DNA of 33,821 nucleotides from an uncultured Bacteroidia bacterium (GTDB taxonomy: Bacteria > Bacteroidota > Bacteroidia > Bacteroidales > Prolixibacteraceae): contig CAIVGL010000091.1 in NCBI GenBank assembly GCA_903905505.1, positions 1 through 33,821 on the forward strand, in the 5' to 3' direction. Positions within the stretch are counted from its first letter, which is position 1; every line of letters begins with the position of its first letter. The translations under genes were made by a program, and so were the position numbers. Shown one piece after another: positions 16,192-23,845 of this stretch. A model generated the notes under the pieces. It saw only the letters and a list, made by a program, of their open reading frames with translations, made no database searches and had not been told where the DNA came from.

Positions 16192-16767
16192 ATGAATACT
16201 TGGTTTGAATGTACTGCGAAATATGTTAAAATGGACGAGTCAGGCCACGAGCGGACTGTAGGAGAGACCTATTTGCTCGATGCCGTATCTTTTACCGAAG
16301 CCGAAAGTCGAATTTTCAAGGAGTTGGCGACCATGGTAACCGGTGATTTTATGGTTAGTCGGATCTCTAAGACGCGTATTTCTGAGATTATCCCATCTGA
16401 TACTGGTGATCGTTGGTATAAGGCAAAGGTTACTTTTATCACCGTAGACGAGGAGAGTGGCAAAGAGAAACGCGTTTCGCAGATGGTCTTAGTGTTTTCT
16501 GATAGTATCAAGGAGGCATATGATCAAGTTATTGAGTCGATGCAAGGGATGATGGCTGACTTTGAGATTAGCGCCATTAGTGAGAGCACCATTTTGGATG
16601 TATTCCCCTATGAGGTTGGAGCGATCTTGCCTCCAGGGAACTTCACCCCACTGGCTGCTGTAACCCTTCCCGATTTTGATGATGCAAACTTCTTAAGTGA
16701 GGTGCCAGAGCCAGAAGGCAGAATGTCTGAAGATTTAGACGATGATGAGGAGGAGACAGAAAATTAA
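16192..16767 (+). CDS. DUF4494 domain protein with an internal tandem duplication
   Basis: A 191-residue cytoplasmic protein without signal peptide or membrane segment, matching what I know of DUF4494, a family found in Bacteroidota whose function is not known. Residues 4-68 and 75-139 are two copies of one unit: W-[FY] at the start, D-E-S/E-[S]-G, an EA pair in the helix, D-F followed by [VI]-S-x-I-S-x-[TS]-x-I, and Pro at the end. W4/W75, D52/D123, S56/S127, I63/I134 and P68/P139 are all 71 residues apart. A flexible linker and a strongly acidic tail (about 165-191, EDLDDDEEE) follow. The tail suggests binding to a basic partner or nucleic-acid-binding protein, which is inference. It has its own promoter; the peroxiredoxin gene follows 75 bases downstream. 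Confidence 0.8.
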   Translation: MNTWFECTAKYVKMDESGHERTVGETYLLDAVSFTEAESRIFKELATMVTGDFMVSRISKTRISEIIPSDTGDRWYKAKVTFITVDEESGKEKRVSQMVLVFSDSIKEAYDQVIESMQGMMADFEISAISESTILDVFPYEVGAILPPGNFTPLAAVTLPDFDDANFLSEVPEPEGRMSEDLDDDEEETEN

Positions 16768-16842
16768 GGGTGAATTTCAGAACCAAAATAAATCTTGAAT
16801 TGTTATATTTATAGTAATCACACAAATTAAAAATTAAATTTT

Positions 16843-17475
16843 ATGAGCACATTAGTTGGAAAAAAAGCTCCAGAGTTCAAAGCAAATGCCGTGATTAACG
16901 GTAATGATATTGTTGAAAATTTTTCTCTTGATCAATTTATCGGCAAGAAATATGTGATATTTTTCTTTTATCCACTTGATTTTACTTTTGTTTGCCCTAC
17001 AGAACTTCTTGCGTTTCAAGAGAAGTTAGCTGAATTTGAGAAACGCGAAACAGCTGTTGTTGGTTGTTCTGTTGATTCTCAGTTCTCTCATTGGGCTTGG
17101 TTAAATACCGAAAAGAAAAATGGCGGTATTAAAAGTGTTAAGTATCCTATCGTAGCCGATTTATCAAAAACTATTGCTGAGAACTATGGTGTTTTAGCAG
17201 GTGAATATGATATCGACGAAGAAGGAAAGTCTGTATTTAACGGAGCTCCAGTAGCTTACCGTGGTCTTTTCCTAATCGATAAAAAGGGTGTTGTTCGTCA
17301 TCAGTTGGTTAATGACCTTCCTTTAGGTCGTAGCGTTGACGAGGCTTTACGTACGGTTGATGCCTTACGTCACTTTGAAGAGTATGGTGAAGTTTGTCCT
17401 GCGAACTGGCAAGAGGGTAAGGATGCGATGAATGCAACTGCTGAAGGTGTTGCTGGGTATCTTTCAAAACACTAA
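16843..17475 (+). CDS. 2-Cys peroxiredoxin (AhpC/Prx1 type)
   Basis: Thiol peroxidase that reduces hydrogen peroxide and organic hydroperoxides. The 210 residues show FYPLDFTFVCPTE with peroxidatic Cys51, the WAWLNT segment, GLFLIDKKGVVRH and the resolving Cys185 in GEVCPANW. The C-terminus extends beyond the resolving Cys and ends in YLSKH, which places it in the typical 2-Cys class. Its reductant (AhpF or thioredoxin) is not in the window. The start is ATG. Codon use is cleaner than in the neighbours, with many GTT, GGT and CGT codons, as expected for a highly expressed gene. A strong hairpin terminator follows the stop. Confidence 0.95.
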   Translation: MSTLVGKKAPEFKANAVINGNDIVENFSLDQFIGKKYVIFFFYPLDFTFVCPTELLAFQEKLAEFEKRETAVVGCSVDSQFSHWAWLNTEKKNGGIKSVKYPIVADLSKTIAENYGVLAGEYDIDEEGKSVFNGAPVAYRGLFLIDKKGVVRHQLVNDLPLGRSVDEALRTVDALRHFEEYGEVCPANWQEGKDAMNATAEGVAGYLSKH

Positions 17476-17492
17476 TCCAACGGATAGTTAAT

Positions 17493-17526
17493 AAAAAGGG
17501 AGCTCAATCAATTGAGCTCCCTTTTT
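17493..17526. terminator. Bidirectional terminator between peroxiredoxin and GroES-like genes
   Basis: A perfect inverted repeat with 16-base arms (17493-17508 and 17511-17526). Its AAAAA and TTTTT ends supply a U-tract in either direction. It separates two convergent genes whose stops are at 17475 and 17546. Confidence 0.9.
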
Positions 17527-17545
17527 ATTTTAATGTCTCTTGGTA

Positions 17546-17929
17546 TTATTCAAAAAGCCCCTCTTCACGCACTGTCATGACGATGGCTGAGTGTGATAAG
17601 ATGATGTATTTCTCCCCTTTAAACTCTATTTCGTATCCCGACTTTGCCAGATAGATCGCCAGATCGCCAACTTTGGCTTGTAAGGGGACATATTTGGTCG
17701 AATCGTTTTTCTCCTTCCAGGGTTCAACCTCGTCGTTGATCGCTGGAATAGCAAAGCCTGGGCCTACTTTAATGATGTATCCTGCTTGAATATTTTCTTT
17801 GTCAAGAACAGCCGCTGGGAGATAGAGTCCAGAAGTGGTTTGTTGATTTGGGTTTTTAGGCTTGATAAGAACTTTGTCTCCAATCATGATGATCTTCTCC
17901 AGATCTTTAGCGTCAAGATTTAAACTCAT
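17546..17929 (-). CDS. GroES-like co-chaperonin paralogue
   Basis: A 127-residue protein of the GroES (Cpn10) fold. GDKVLIKPKNPNQQTTSGLY (17-36) matches the conserved start of GroES and its mobile loop, and IIKVGPG (52-58) matches the following strand. The rest is unlike standard GroES: there is a 14-residue N-terminal extension and a longer insert (about 59-85, EVEPWKEKND) before GDLAIYLAKSGYEIEFKGEKYIIL. Canonical GroES has about 90-97 residues and is encoded beside groEL; here no groEL is near. I take it to be an extra paralogue rather than the main co-chaperonin, so I give no gene symbol. Start ATG at 17929. It is followed by a shared terminator, and the nuclease-like gene lies 46 bases upstream on the same strand. 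Confidence 0.8.
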   Translation of the reverse strand: MSLNLDAKDLEKIIMIGDKVLIKPKNPNQQTTSGLYLPAAVLDKENIQAGYIIKVGPGFAIPAINDEVEPWKEKNDSTKYVPLQAKVGDLAIYLAKSGYEIEFKGEKYIILSHSAIVMTVREEGLFE

Positions 17930-17975
17930 AGGTGTTGCTTCTCCGATTTTGAGGGTTTTGTAATTCTTGTAGATG

Positions 17976-18815
17976 TTATTTCAATTGGGCTTCAATCCAG
18001 ACTGGCAAATGATCGGAAGGATATCGGTTGTTATTGGAGTCGGTAATGACCTTGTAATTATTTACTTCAACCATTTTATTGACGAAGATATAGTCGATTC
18101 TTTTCTCAAGTTTACTTTGAATGTCAAATTCATTAAAAGTTCCCATTGGTCCTTTGGGCGCCTCGATGGTGATTTGTCTGGCATCTTTTAATTTCTGTTT
18201 GATAACTAGAAGAGGCCTTTCTTCAGGTGTTAGATTGAAATCGCCTGTCAATAAAAGTGGGTCTTTTCGATCCGCAATCTCGCTGATTTTTTTTAAGATT
18301 AGTTCTGCTGATCGGATTCTAGCCGTGACTCCGATATGATCGAAATGGGTATTGAAGACATAAAATGTTTTATAGGTGTCGTTCTCTTTAAGTCGTGCCC
18401 AGGTACAGATTCTATTTAATGCGGCATCCCAACTTTTAGTTGGTGTTTGCGGCGTCTTCGAGAGCCAGAAAGTGCCGTTTTCTAATAACGTATAGCGATG
18501 TGAGTTGTAAAAGATCGCGGAGAACTCACCATTGACATTTCCGTCGTCACGTCCTACTCCAACATAATCAAAGGTTTTCATCCCATCTTTAAGGTTCATA
18601 ACTTGATCAAAGAGCGCCTCTTGCACACAAAAGATATCAGCCTTGTGCGTTTTTAGTAGTTTGATAACGGCCTCGCGACGTTTGGGCCAACCATTTTCTC
18701 CATCCCCAGGATTGTTATAGCGGATGTTATAGGTGATCACATTCATAGGCTTCTGTGCAAAAGTGCTGAGGGATACCGAGCAGAAAAATAGGAACAATAG
18801 GAGGTTTATTTTCAT
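17976..18815 (-). CDS. Secreted endonuclease/exonuclease/phosphatase-family protein
   Basis: A 279-residue protein with a clear signal peptide (residues 1-21, ending TFAQ) and one EEP domain, the DNase I-like fold. The metal and catalytic residues are visible: Asn30 in TYNIRYNN, Glu66 in VQEAL, the His pair in NTHFDHIG, the Asp-Asn pair in LTGDFNLTP, the DYIFV segment and SDHLPV near the C-terminus. The fold covers nucleases, sphingomyelinases, inositol phosphatases and others, and the substrate cannot be chosen from sequence reading. WPKRREAVIKLLK is a feature shared with many Bacteroidota exported members of the family. The start is ATG. An imperfect hairpin separates it from htpG upstream. 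Confidence 0.88.
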   Translation of the reverse strand: MKINLLLFLFFCSVSLSTFAQKPMNVITYNIRYNNPGDGENGWPKRREAVIKLLKTHKADIFCVQEALFDQVMNLKDGMKTFDYVGVGRDDGNVNGEFSAIFYNSHRYTLLENGTFWLSKTPQTPTKSWDAALNRICTWARLKENDTYKTFYVFNTHFDHIGVTARIRSAELILKKISEIADRKDPLLLTGDFNLTPEERPLLVIKQKLKDARQITIEAPKGPMGTFNEFDIQSKLEKRIDYIFVNKMVEVNNYKVITDSNNNRYPSDHLPVWIEAQLK

Positions 18816-18863
18816 TCGAATAAATTTTAATTAACGTGTTTGTTAGGGTCTTTAAATTCGAAT

Positions 18864-18911
18864 GTAACCTTCATAAGATGAATTTAAATAGATTCAGCTT
18901 ATGAAGGTCAC
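18864..18911. terminator. Imperfect hairpin between htpG and the EEP-family gene
   Basis: An 11-bp perfect stem (18867-18877 with 18898-18908) is extended inward by TGAAT/ATTCA (18879-18883 with 18892-18896) and outward by two more pairs. It lies 31 bases past the htpG stop. There is no strong T-tract on the minus strand, so it may terminate weakly or protect the 3' end of the htpG mRNA. Confidence 0.5.
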
Positions 18912-18941
18912 CTCGGGATTATCGTTCTTGAAAAGTATGAA

Positions 18942-20990
18942 TTATTTCAAGATGTCGACGCTTCGTTTTACGAAATTATTAAGCGCTTCGCCTTTTAGCA
19001 TGTTATTAGCTAATAGAGCAAGATCGACAAGTTGTTTCGCCAGGTCGTGAGAGCCACCAAAAGCCTCCAGCGACTTGCGTTTCTTCTCTTCTGTTTCCGA
19101 GATTTTTTGTTCCGTGGCAGCAAGTAGATCTTTCTCCTCTTGGGTGATCTCTTCCTCTTTTTTGCCCTCTTTTAATTTCTCAAGTGACTCCTTCTCTGAC
19201 TTGTATTTTGAAATTTCCTTTGCAGATTTAGTCAACTCTTTTTCCAAGGTCTCTTGCTTGTCGTTCATGATCTTTTTGATCAGCGGATGACTGACGTTGA
19301 CTACCAGGTTGTAGCTATCTGGAAGATCTCCGTAAAAGCTCATGCCGCTTTGCATTTTCGACATGTCTTTCATTCTACGCATAAACTCATTTTGAGTCAC
19401 CACCATTGGGGTAGCAGATTCTCCAAGATCTTGAAAGTCGATGATAAACTGACCACGATCTTTCGGTGTGATCGCTTGGAATATTGGGCTTAGCTCGTTT
19501 TTCTCATCGAGTGTTAAGACCTCTTTTTTCTCTTCGTTTTTTGATATTAATTTATCAGCCACATCAGCATCCACCCGAACGAAGTGCTTCTCTGGGAATT
19601 TCTGCTCGAAATGATTCAAAAGGGGAGTAGCCAATACATCGTTCATGATTAACACATCATACCCTTTTTGCTTGGCTGCCTCGATGAAACTAAACTGTTC
19701 ATCTTTATTTGTTGCGTAGAGATAGACCAGTTTATTGTCTTTGTCGGTCTGATTGGCTCCAATTAAGTTTTCATATTCTTCCATCGTAAATGATTTGCCA
19801 TCACTATTTTGGAACAGGTAGAAATTAAGCGCTTTTTCATAGAATTTTTCATCGGTAAGCATGCCATATTCGATAAACAGCTTAAGATCGTTCCATTTGT
19901 TTTCAAATTCGGTTTTGTTCTCTTTGAATAGTTCGGCCAGACGATCGGCCACCTTTTTTGTGATATGGCCACTGATCTTCTTTACATTTGAGTCGTTTTG
20001 CAGATAAGATCTTGAAACGTTTAATGGAATATCTGGGGAGTCGATCACACCATGCAAGAGGGTAAGAAACTCAGGAACGATACCTTCTACTGCGTCAGTA
20101 ACAAATACCTGAGAGCAATAGAGTTGGATTTTATTTTTCTGTACCTCGAAATTGTTCTTCAGTTTTGGGAAATAGAGTATACCGGTCAGGTTGAATGGGT
20201 AATCGACATTTAGATGAATGTGGAATAACGGTTCGTCACCAAAAGGGTATAGCTTATGATAAAAGTCAACATAGTCTTGCTCTTTTAAATCGACCGGTTT
20301 TTTTACCCATGCAGGCACAGTCTCATTGATCTGATTGTCCTCCTCGGTCTCTTCGTTTTTGCCATCTTTCCAGTCTTTTTTCTTGCCAAAGACAATTGGT
20401 GTCGGAAGGAATTTGCAATATTTATTCAGTAGTTCTGTAATCCGGTTCTCTTCAAGAAACTCTTCGGAGTCGGTATTGATATGCATGACGATATCAGTTC
20501 CTACCTCTTCTTTTTCGGTCTCTTCAATGGTGTATTCTGGTGATCCGTCGCAGACCCAACGTACTGGTTTTGCTCCGTCTTGGTAGGATTTAGTGATAAT
20601 CTCAACCTCTTCTGATACCATAAATGAGGAGTAAAACCCAAGTCCGAAATGACCAATGATGGCATTGGCGTCGTCTTTGTATTTTTCTAAGAACTCATTT
20701 GCTCCTGAGAAGGCAATTTGATTGATGAATTTTTCAACTTCATCGGAGGTCATTCCTATTCCGTTGTCTGAAATCGTGATGGTTTTTGCCTCTTTGTCAA
20801 GTCTGACAGATACTTTCAGGCTCTCTACACTTCCTTTGTATTTTCCTGTCGATGCGATTGTTTTAAGCTTTTGTGTGGCATCAACGGCGTTTGAAACGAT
20901 TTCGCGAAGGAAGATATCGTGATCGGAATAGAGAAATTTCTTGATAATGGGAAATAGGTTATCACTTGTAACCCCAATTTTACCTTTCAT
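18942..20990 (-). CDS. htpG: Chaperone HtpG (bacterial Hsp90)
   Basis: ATP-dependent Hsp90 chaperone. The N-terminal GHKL ATPase domain shows FLREIVSNAVDA (28-39), ISDNGIGMT and the lid region GHFGLGFYSSFMV. The middle domain has GILYFP, LYCSQVFVTD and the catalytic-arginine segment PLNVSRSYLQ. The C-terminal region is rich in Lys/Glu (KEISKYKSEKESLEKLKEGKKEEE) and longer than in E. coli, giving 682 residues rather than about 624. The start ATG at 20990 gives MKGKIGVTSDN, as in relatives. It is transcribed alone on the minus strand; tRNA-Ser and tRNA-Trp lie upstream on the same strand but are separated from it by a hairpin. Confidence 0.97.
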   Translation of the reverse strand: MKGKIGVTSDNLFPIIKKFLYSDHDIFLREIVSNAVDATQKLKTIASTGKYKGSVESLKVSVRLDKEAKTITISDNGIGMTSDEVEKFINQIAFSGANEFLEKYKDDANAIIGHFGLGFYSSFMVSEEVEIITKSYQDGAKPVRWVCDGSPEYTIEETEKEEVGTDIVMHINTDSEEFLEENRITELLNKYCKFLPTPIVFGKKKDWKDGKNEETEEDNQINETVPAWVKKPVDLKEQDYVDFYHKLYPFGDEPLFHIHLNVDYPFNLTGILYFPKLKNNFEVQKNKIQLYCSQVFVTDAVEGIVPEFLTLLHGVIDSPDIPLNVSRSYLQNDSNVKKISGHITKKVADRLAELFKENKTEFENKWNDLKLFIEYGMLTDEKFYEKALNFYLFQNSDGKSFTMEEYENLIGANQTDKDNKLVYLYATNKDEQFSFIEAAKQKGYDVLIMNDVLATPLLNHFEQKFPEKHFVRVDADVADKLISKNEEKKEVLTLDEKNELSPIFQAITPKDRGQFIIDFQDLGESATPMVVTQNEFMRRMKDMSKMQSGMSFYGDLPDSYNLVVNVSHPLIKKIMNDKQETLEKELTKSAKEISKYKSEKESLEKLKEGKKEEEITQEEKDLLAATEQKISETEEKKRKSLEAFGGSHDLAKQLVDLALLANNMLKGEALNNFVKRSVDILK

Positions 20991-21148
20991 ACTATGTTGA
21001 TTTTATAAATTAATGTTTGCAATAATTTCACTTCTGTTGGTTATTCAAAGTGTATGCCAAAAACCCTTTGCTGACTTCCTGTCAGAATTTACAGGTTAGG
21101 AGGCCCTTGTACAGGACAAAATTTCACACGCGACCTATGTTAAACGAC

Positions 21149-21180
21149 AAAGACCTCAATATGTTAATATTGAGGTCTTT
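21149..21180 (-). terminator. Hairpin downstream of tRNA-Trp
   Basis: A perfect 14-bp stem (21149-21162 with 21167-21180) with a 4-base loop begins one base after the tRNA-Trp 3' end at 21182. The stem ends in AAAG/CTTT, so only a short U-run is available on the minus strand. It probably ends the tRNA-Ser/tRNA-Trp transcript before htpG. Confidence 0.7.
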
Positions 21181-21181
21181 G

Positions 21182-21254
21182 CACGGGAGGAGCGACTCGA
21201 ACGCCCGACACCTGGTTTTGGAGACCAGTGCTCTACCAACTGAGCTACACCCGT
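21182..21254 (-). tRNA. tRNA-Trp (anticodon CCA) with an acceptor-stem mismatch
   Basis: Cloverleaf on the minus strand: acceptor ACGGGTG, D stem GCTC/GAGC, anticodon stem CTGGT/ACCAG with loop CTCCAAA giving CCA, and T arm GGGCG-TTCGAGT-CGCTC. Discriminator is G, as usual for tRNA-Trp. The 3' acceptor strand is CTCCCGT, so positions 6 and 67 are both T: a U-U mismatch where Bacteroidota tRNA-Trp normally pairs U-A. The T stem also has a G-U pair. CCA is not encoded. It lies five bases after tRNA-Ser in one transcript. Confidence 0.93.
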
Positions 21255-21259
21255 AGAAG

Positions 21260-21344
21260 CGGAGAGAGAGGGATTCGAACCCCCGGTACCTCTCGGTACA
21301 GCGGTTTTCAAGACCGCCGCAATCGACCACTCTGCCATCTCTCC
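21260..21344 (-). tRNA. tRNA-Ser (anticodon UGA)
   Basis: Class II tRNA on the minus strand, 85 bases. Acceptor GGAGAGA pairs fully with TCTCTCC, anticodon stem GCGGT/ACCGC with loop CTTGAAA gives TGA, the long variable arm TACC-GAGA-GGTA is well formed, and the T arm is GGGGG-TTCGAAT-CCCTC. Discriminator G at 21260. CCA is not encoded; tRNA-Trp begins after a five-base spacer, so the pair is processed from one transcript. Confidence 0.97.
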
Positions 21345-21354
21345 AAAGCGTGTG

Positions 21355-21384
21355 CAAAAGTATACTTTATTTTGATTCGTCAAA
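21355..21384 (-). promoter_or_regulatory. Promoter of the tRNA-Ser/tRNA-Trp transcript
   Basis: On the minus strand, TTTG (21384-21381) and TACTTTTG (21362-21355) are separated by 18 bases: both boxes match the Bacteroidota consensus. The -7 box is embedded in TATACTTTTGCAC, identical to the string upstream of tRNA-Arg. The tRNA-Ser 5' end is 10 bases downstream of the box. Confidence 0.7.
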
Positions 21385-21569
21385 AATTATCGGGCATTAT
21401 TTTAAAAGTAAATTAAAGTAGATGCGATAGAAATAGAAAATGTTGGATTTGTAATATTTTTTTACTTGATTTGTCTAGTTAATTTTTTTACAACTATTTA
21501 ATCATTCTTATTCAATTATTCCTTCTAGCCCTAGAAAAGCTTGAATTAATTTTTTTTTGATAATTTTTG

Positions 21570-21577
21570 TATATTTG
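21570..21577 (+). promoter_or_regulatory. -7 element of the hup promoter
   Basis: TATATTTG, an exact TAnnTTTG match, preceded by an A/T tract with a run of eight T (21551-21558) that may act as an upstream activating or curved element. Initiation near 21584 gives a leader of about 57 bases before the ATG at 21641. The 296-base spacer from tRNA-Ser to hup holds only this promoter and the tRNA promoter; no small gene was seen. Confidence 0.5.
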
Positions 21578-21640
21578 TGAATTATGTTTAACTTTCGGCA
21601 AATCTGAATCTTCGTTTAATAATTTAATTTCAAATTTACT

Positions 21641-21913
21641 ATGAACAAAACTCAATTAATTGATGCAGTTGCTGCTGAGGCAGGACTTACTAAAGTTGAT
21701 GCAAGAAAAGCTGTTGATGCTTTTGTAAAAGCAACTGGCGAACAACTTAAACAAGGTGAGAAAATCGCTCTTGTAGGATTTGGTACTTTCTCAGTGTCTG
21801 AAAGACCTGCACGTGAAGGTCGTAACCCACAGACTGGTGCAAAAATCAAAATCGCTGCTAAGAAAATTGTAAAATTCAAAGCTGGTAGCGAACTTAACGA
21901 CTCTGTACAATAG
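21641..21913 (+). CDS. hup: HU-family DNA-binding protein
   Basis: A 90-residue histone-like protein that bends and compacts DNA as a dimer. The sequence covers the standard HU fold: N-terminal helices (MNKTQLIDAVAAEAGLTK), the dimer core VGFGTFSV (45-52), the DNA-binding arm with ERPAREGRNPQTGAKIKI (including the intercalating Pro in RNPQTG), and the C-terminal helix. Length and start (ATG) are standard. It is a single-gene unit with a promoter upstream and a strong terminator 11 bases past the stop. Confidence 0.97.
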   Translation: MNKTQLIDAVAAEAGLTKVDARKAVDAFVKATGEQLKQGEKIALVGFGTFSVSERPAREGRNPQTGAKIKIAAKKIVKFKAGSELNDSVQ

Positions 21914-21924
21914 TCGTTTAAATC

Positions 21925-21968
21925 AAGCATAAAAAAAGGAGGTTTTTCAACCTCCTTTTTTTATGCTT
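21925..21968. terminator. Strong bidirectional terminator between hup and the msbA-like gene
   Basis: A perfect 20-bp stem (21925-21944 with 21949-21968) with a TTTC loop; seven A on one arm and seven T on the other give U-tracts in both directions. It serves two convergent genes whose stops are at 21913 and 21977. Confidence 0.92.
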
Positions 21969-21976
21969 ATACTTTT

Positions 21977-23800
21977 TTAGAAGCTTTGCATCCCATGAAG
22001 CTTCTTGTAAATCCCGTCTAATGCGAGTAATTCTTCGTGATTTCCGCGCTCTACAATAGCTCCTTCGTGAAAAACACAGATTAAATCAGCATTCTTTATC
22101 GTCGAAAGTCGATGCGCTACAACAATGGAGGTCCTATTTTTCATTAAGTTCTCTAGCGCTTCTTGGACTAGTTTTTCCGACTCTGTGTCTAAAGCGGAGG
22201 TAGCCTCGTCTAGAATCAAAATTGGTGGATTTTTGAGCACTGCACGTGCAATAGAGACCCGTTGACGTTGTCCGCCGGATAATTTCCCCCCTCGGTCGCC
22301 TATGTTTGAATAATATCCTTCCGCAGTAGCGGCAATAAATTCGTGCGCATTAGCCACTTTAGCCGCTTCTTCCACTTGCTCTAAGGTTGCATCTTCCACA
22401 CCAAAAGCGATGTTGTTGAAGAACGTATCGTTAAATAAGATGGGATCTTGGTTCACATTGCCCATCAGTCCGCGTAAGTCCGCAATTTTATAATCACGCA
22501 CATCAATGCCATCCACACAAATCTGGCCTTCACTAACATCGTAGAACCGAGGTAAAAGATCTACAAAGGTTGATTTTCCTGATCCTGACTGCCCAACTAA
22601 AGCAATTGTTTTGCCAATGGGGATGGCTAGATTAACCTTTCTAAGGACATCGTCATCTTGATAGCGGAAGGTTACATCTTTGTATTCAATCTGAGAAACA
22701 AAGGTTTTTACCGTAATCGGATTTTCTTTATTGACAATGTTATTTTCAGCAAGCATCACCATATCAATTCGTTCCATAGATGCTAGACCTTTTTGTATGG
22801 CATAAAAGGCCGTGGTAAATGATTTCGCAGGATTAATAATGCTGTAGAAAAATACCAGATAGGTGATAAATCCTTGTGGCGTCAAAGCGCTGTTATGACT
22901 TAAAACTAACTTGCCACCATACCACAATACCAATACAATAACGGCTGTTCCTAAGAATTCCGACATCGGATGGGCTAAATATCGGCGCCACATCAGCCCA
23001 TTCATAATGTGGTAATAGTCTGAATTTTGCTTTTCAAAATGCTCGCCAGCCTTTTTTTCTGCATTAAAAGCTTTAATAATACGCAAACCACTCAATGATT
23101 CTTCGATGGTAGAGAGTAATTCACCCATTTTATTCTGTCCACGCATCGATGGTTTCTTGAGGCTTTTTCCAACTTTGCCGATTAAATACCCAACTAAAGG
23201 GAGAATTAAAAAGACAAATAGGGTAAGCGACCACGACATATAGATCATAAATGTTAAAGACATTAATATGATAAGTGGATCTTTTAGGAGCATCTCCAGT
23301 GAACTCATAATTGAGTTGTCGATCTCCTGCACATCACCAGTCATTCGGGCTATGATGTCTCCCTTGCGCTCTTCGGAGAAAAACCCAATTGGAAGATGTA
23401 GAATCTTGGTGTACAGTTTATTTCGGATGTCGCGAACCACGCCATTTCGCAAAGGAACAAGCATGTAGAGTGCCAAATAGGTGAAGAGCACTTTGAGGAA
23501 CACCATAATCATTAGAAATATTCCAATGTATACTAATGCTTTTTCATTGCCGAACTTAAGGATGATATCGCTAAGCTGGTACGTAATATTATCCTTCAGA
23601 CTGCTAACGGTAAGTGCTAGCTCGGCTGGTTTAGTCGCCATCACTTTCTGTGTGCCAAATAGAACCCCCAGTACCGGCTCTAAGGCTGCAAACTGAAATG
23701 CCCCAAACATGGCAGCAAGTAGATTGAAGACGAAGGCACCAACAATGAAGCGTTTATATGGCTTAACAAACCGTTTTAATAGAAGGTAGAGACCTTTCAC
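21977..23800 (-). CDS. ABC exporter, MsbA-like half transporter (GTG start)
   Basis: A 607-residue fusion of a six-helix ABC type-IV membrane domain (about 1-335) and an ATPase domain (about 370-605). Motifs: Walker A GQSGSGKST (403-411), signature LSGGQ (507-511), Walker B ILILDEATSALD from 527, and the H-loop in VVAHRLSTI. As a homodimer it fits the MsbA/lipid flippase type; the exact substrate (lipid A, another lipid or a drug) is inference. The start is GTG at 23800, giving VKGLYLLLKRFVKPYK; no ATG lies in the following 30 codons. purB lies 45 bases upstream on the same strand, so purB and this gene are probably co-transcribed. Terminates at the hup-shared hairpin. Confidence 0.9.
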   Translation of the reverse strand: MKGLYLLLKRFVKPYKRFIVGAFVFNLLAAMFGAFQFAALEPVLGVLFGTQKVMATKPAELALTVSSLKDNITYQLSDIILKFGNEKALVYIGIFLMIMVFLKVLFTYLALYMLVPLRNGVVRDIRNKLYTKILHLPIGFFSEERKGDIIARMTGDVQEIDNSIMSSLEMLLKDPLIILMSLTFMIYMSWSLTLFVFLILPLVGYLIGKVGKSLKKPSMRGQNKMGELLSTIEESLSGLRIIKAFNAEKKAGEHFEKQNSDYYHIMNGLMWRRYLAHPMSEFLGTAVIVLVLWYGGKLVLSHNSALTPQGFITYLVFFYSIINPAKSFTTAFYAIQKGLASMERIDMVMLAENNIVNKENPITVKTFVSQIEYKDVTFRYQDDDVLRKVNLAIPIGKTIALVGQSGSGKSTFVDLLPRFYDVSEGQICVDGIDVRDYKIADLRGLMGNVNQDPILFNDTFFNNIAFGVEDATLEQVEEAAKVANAHEFIAATAEGYYSNIGDRGGKLSGGQRQRVSIARAVLKNPPILILDEATSALDTESEKLVQEALENLMKNRTSIVVAHRLSTIKNADLICVFHEGAIVERGNHEELLALDGIYKKLHGMQSF

Positions 23801-23845
23801 AAGTGTAGGTTATTAGTTTTTAAGATCGTGGTTGACGATGTCTAT

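Noticed and set aside
21124-21416. Several open frames across the tRNA-Ser/tRNA-Trp region
   Set aside because: They overlap two well-formed tRNA genes on the opposite or same strand; the translated stretches (such as [15 protein letters not shown]) are the familiar false proteins produced by tRNA genes.
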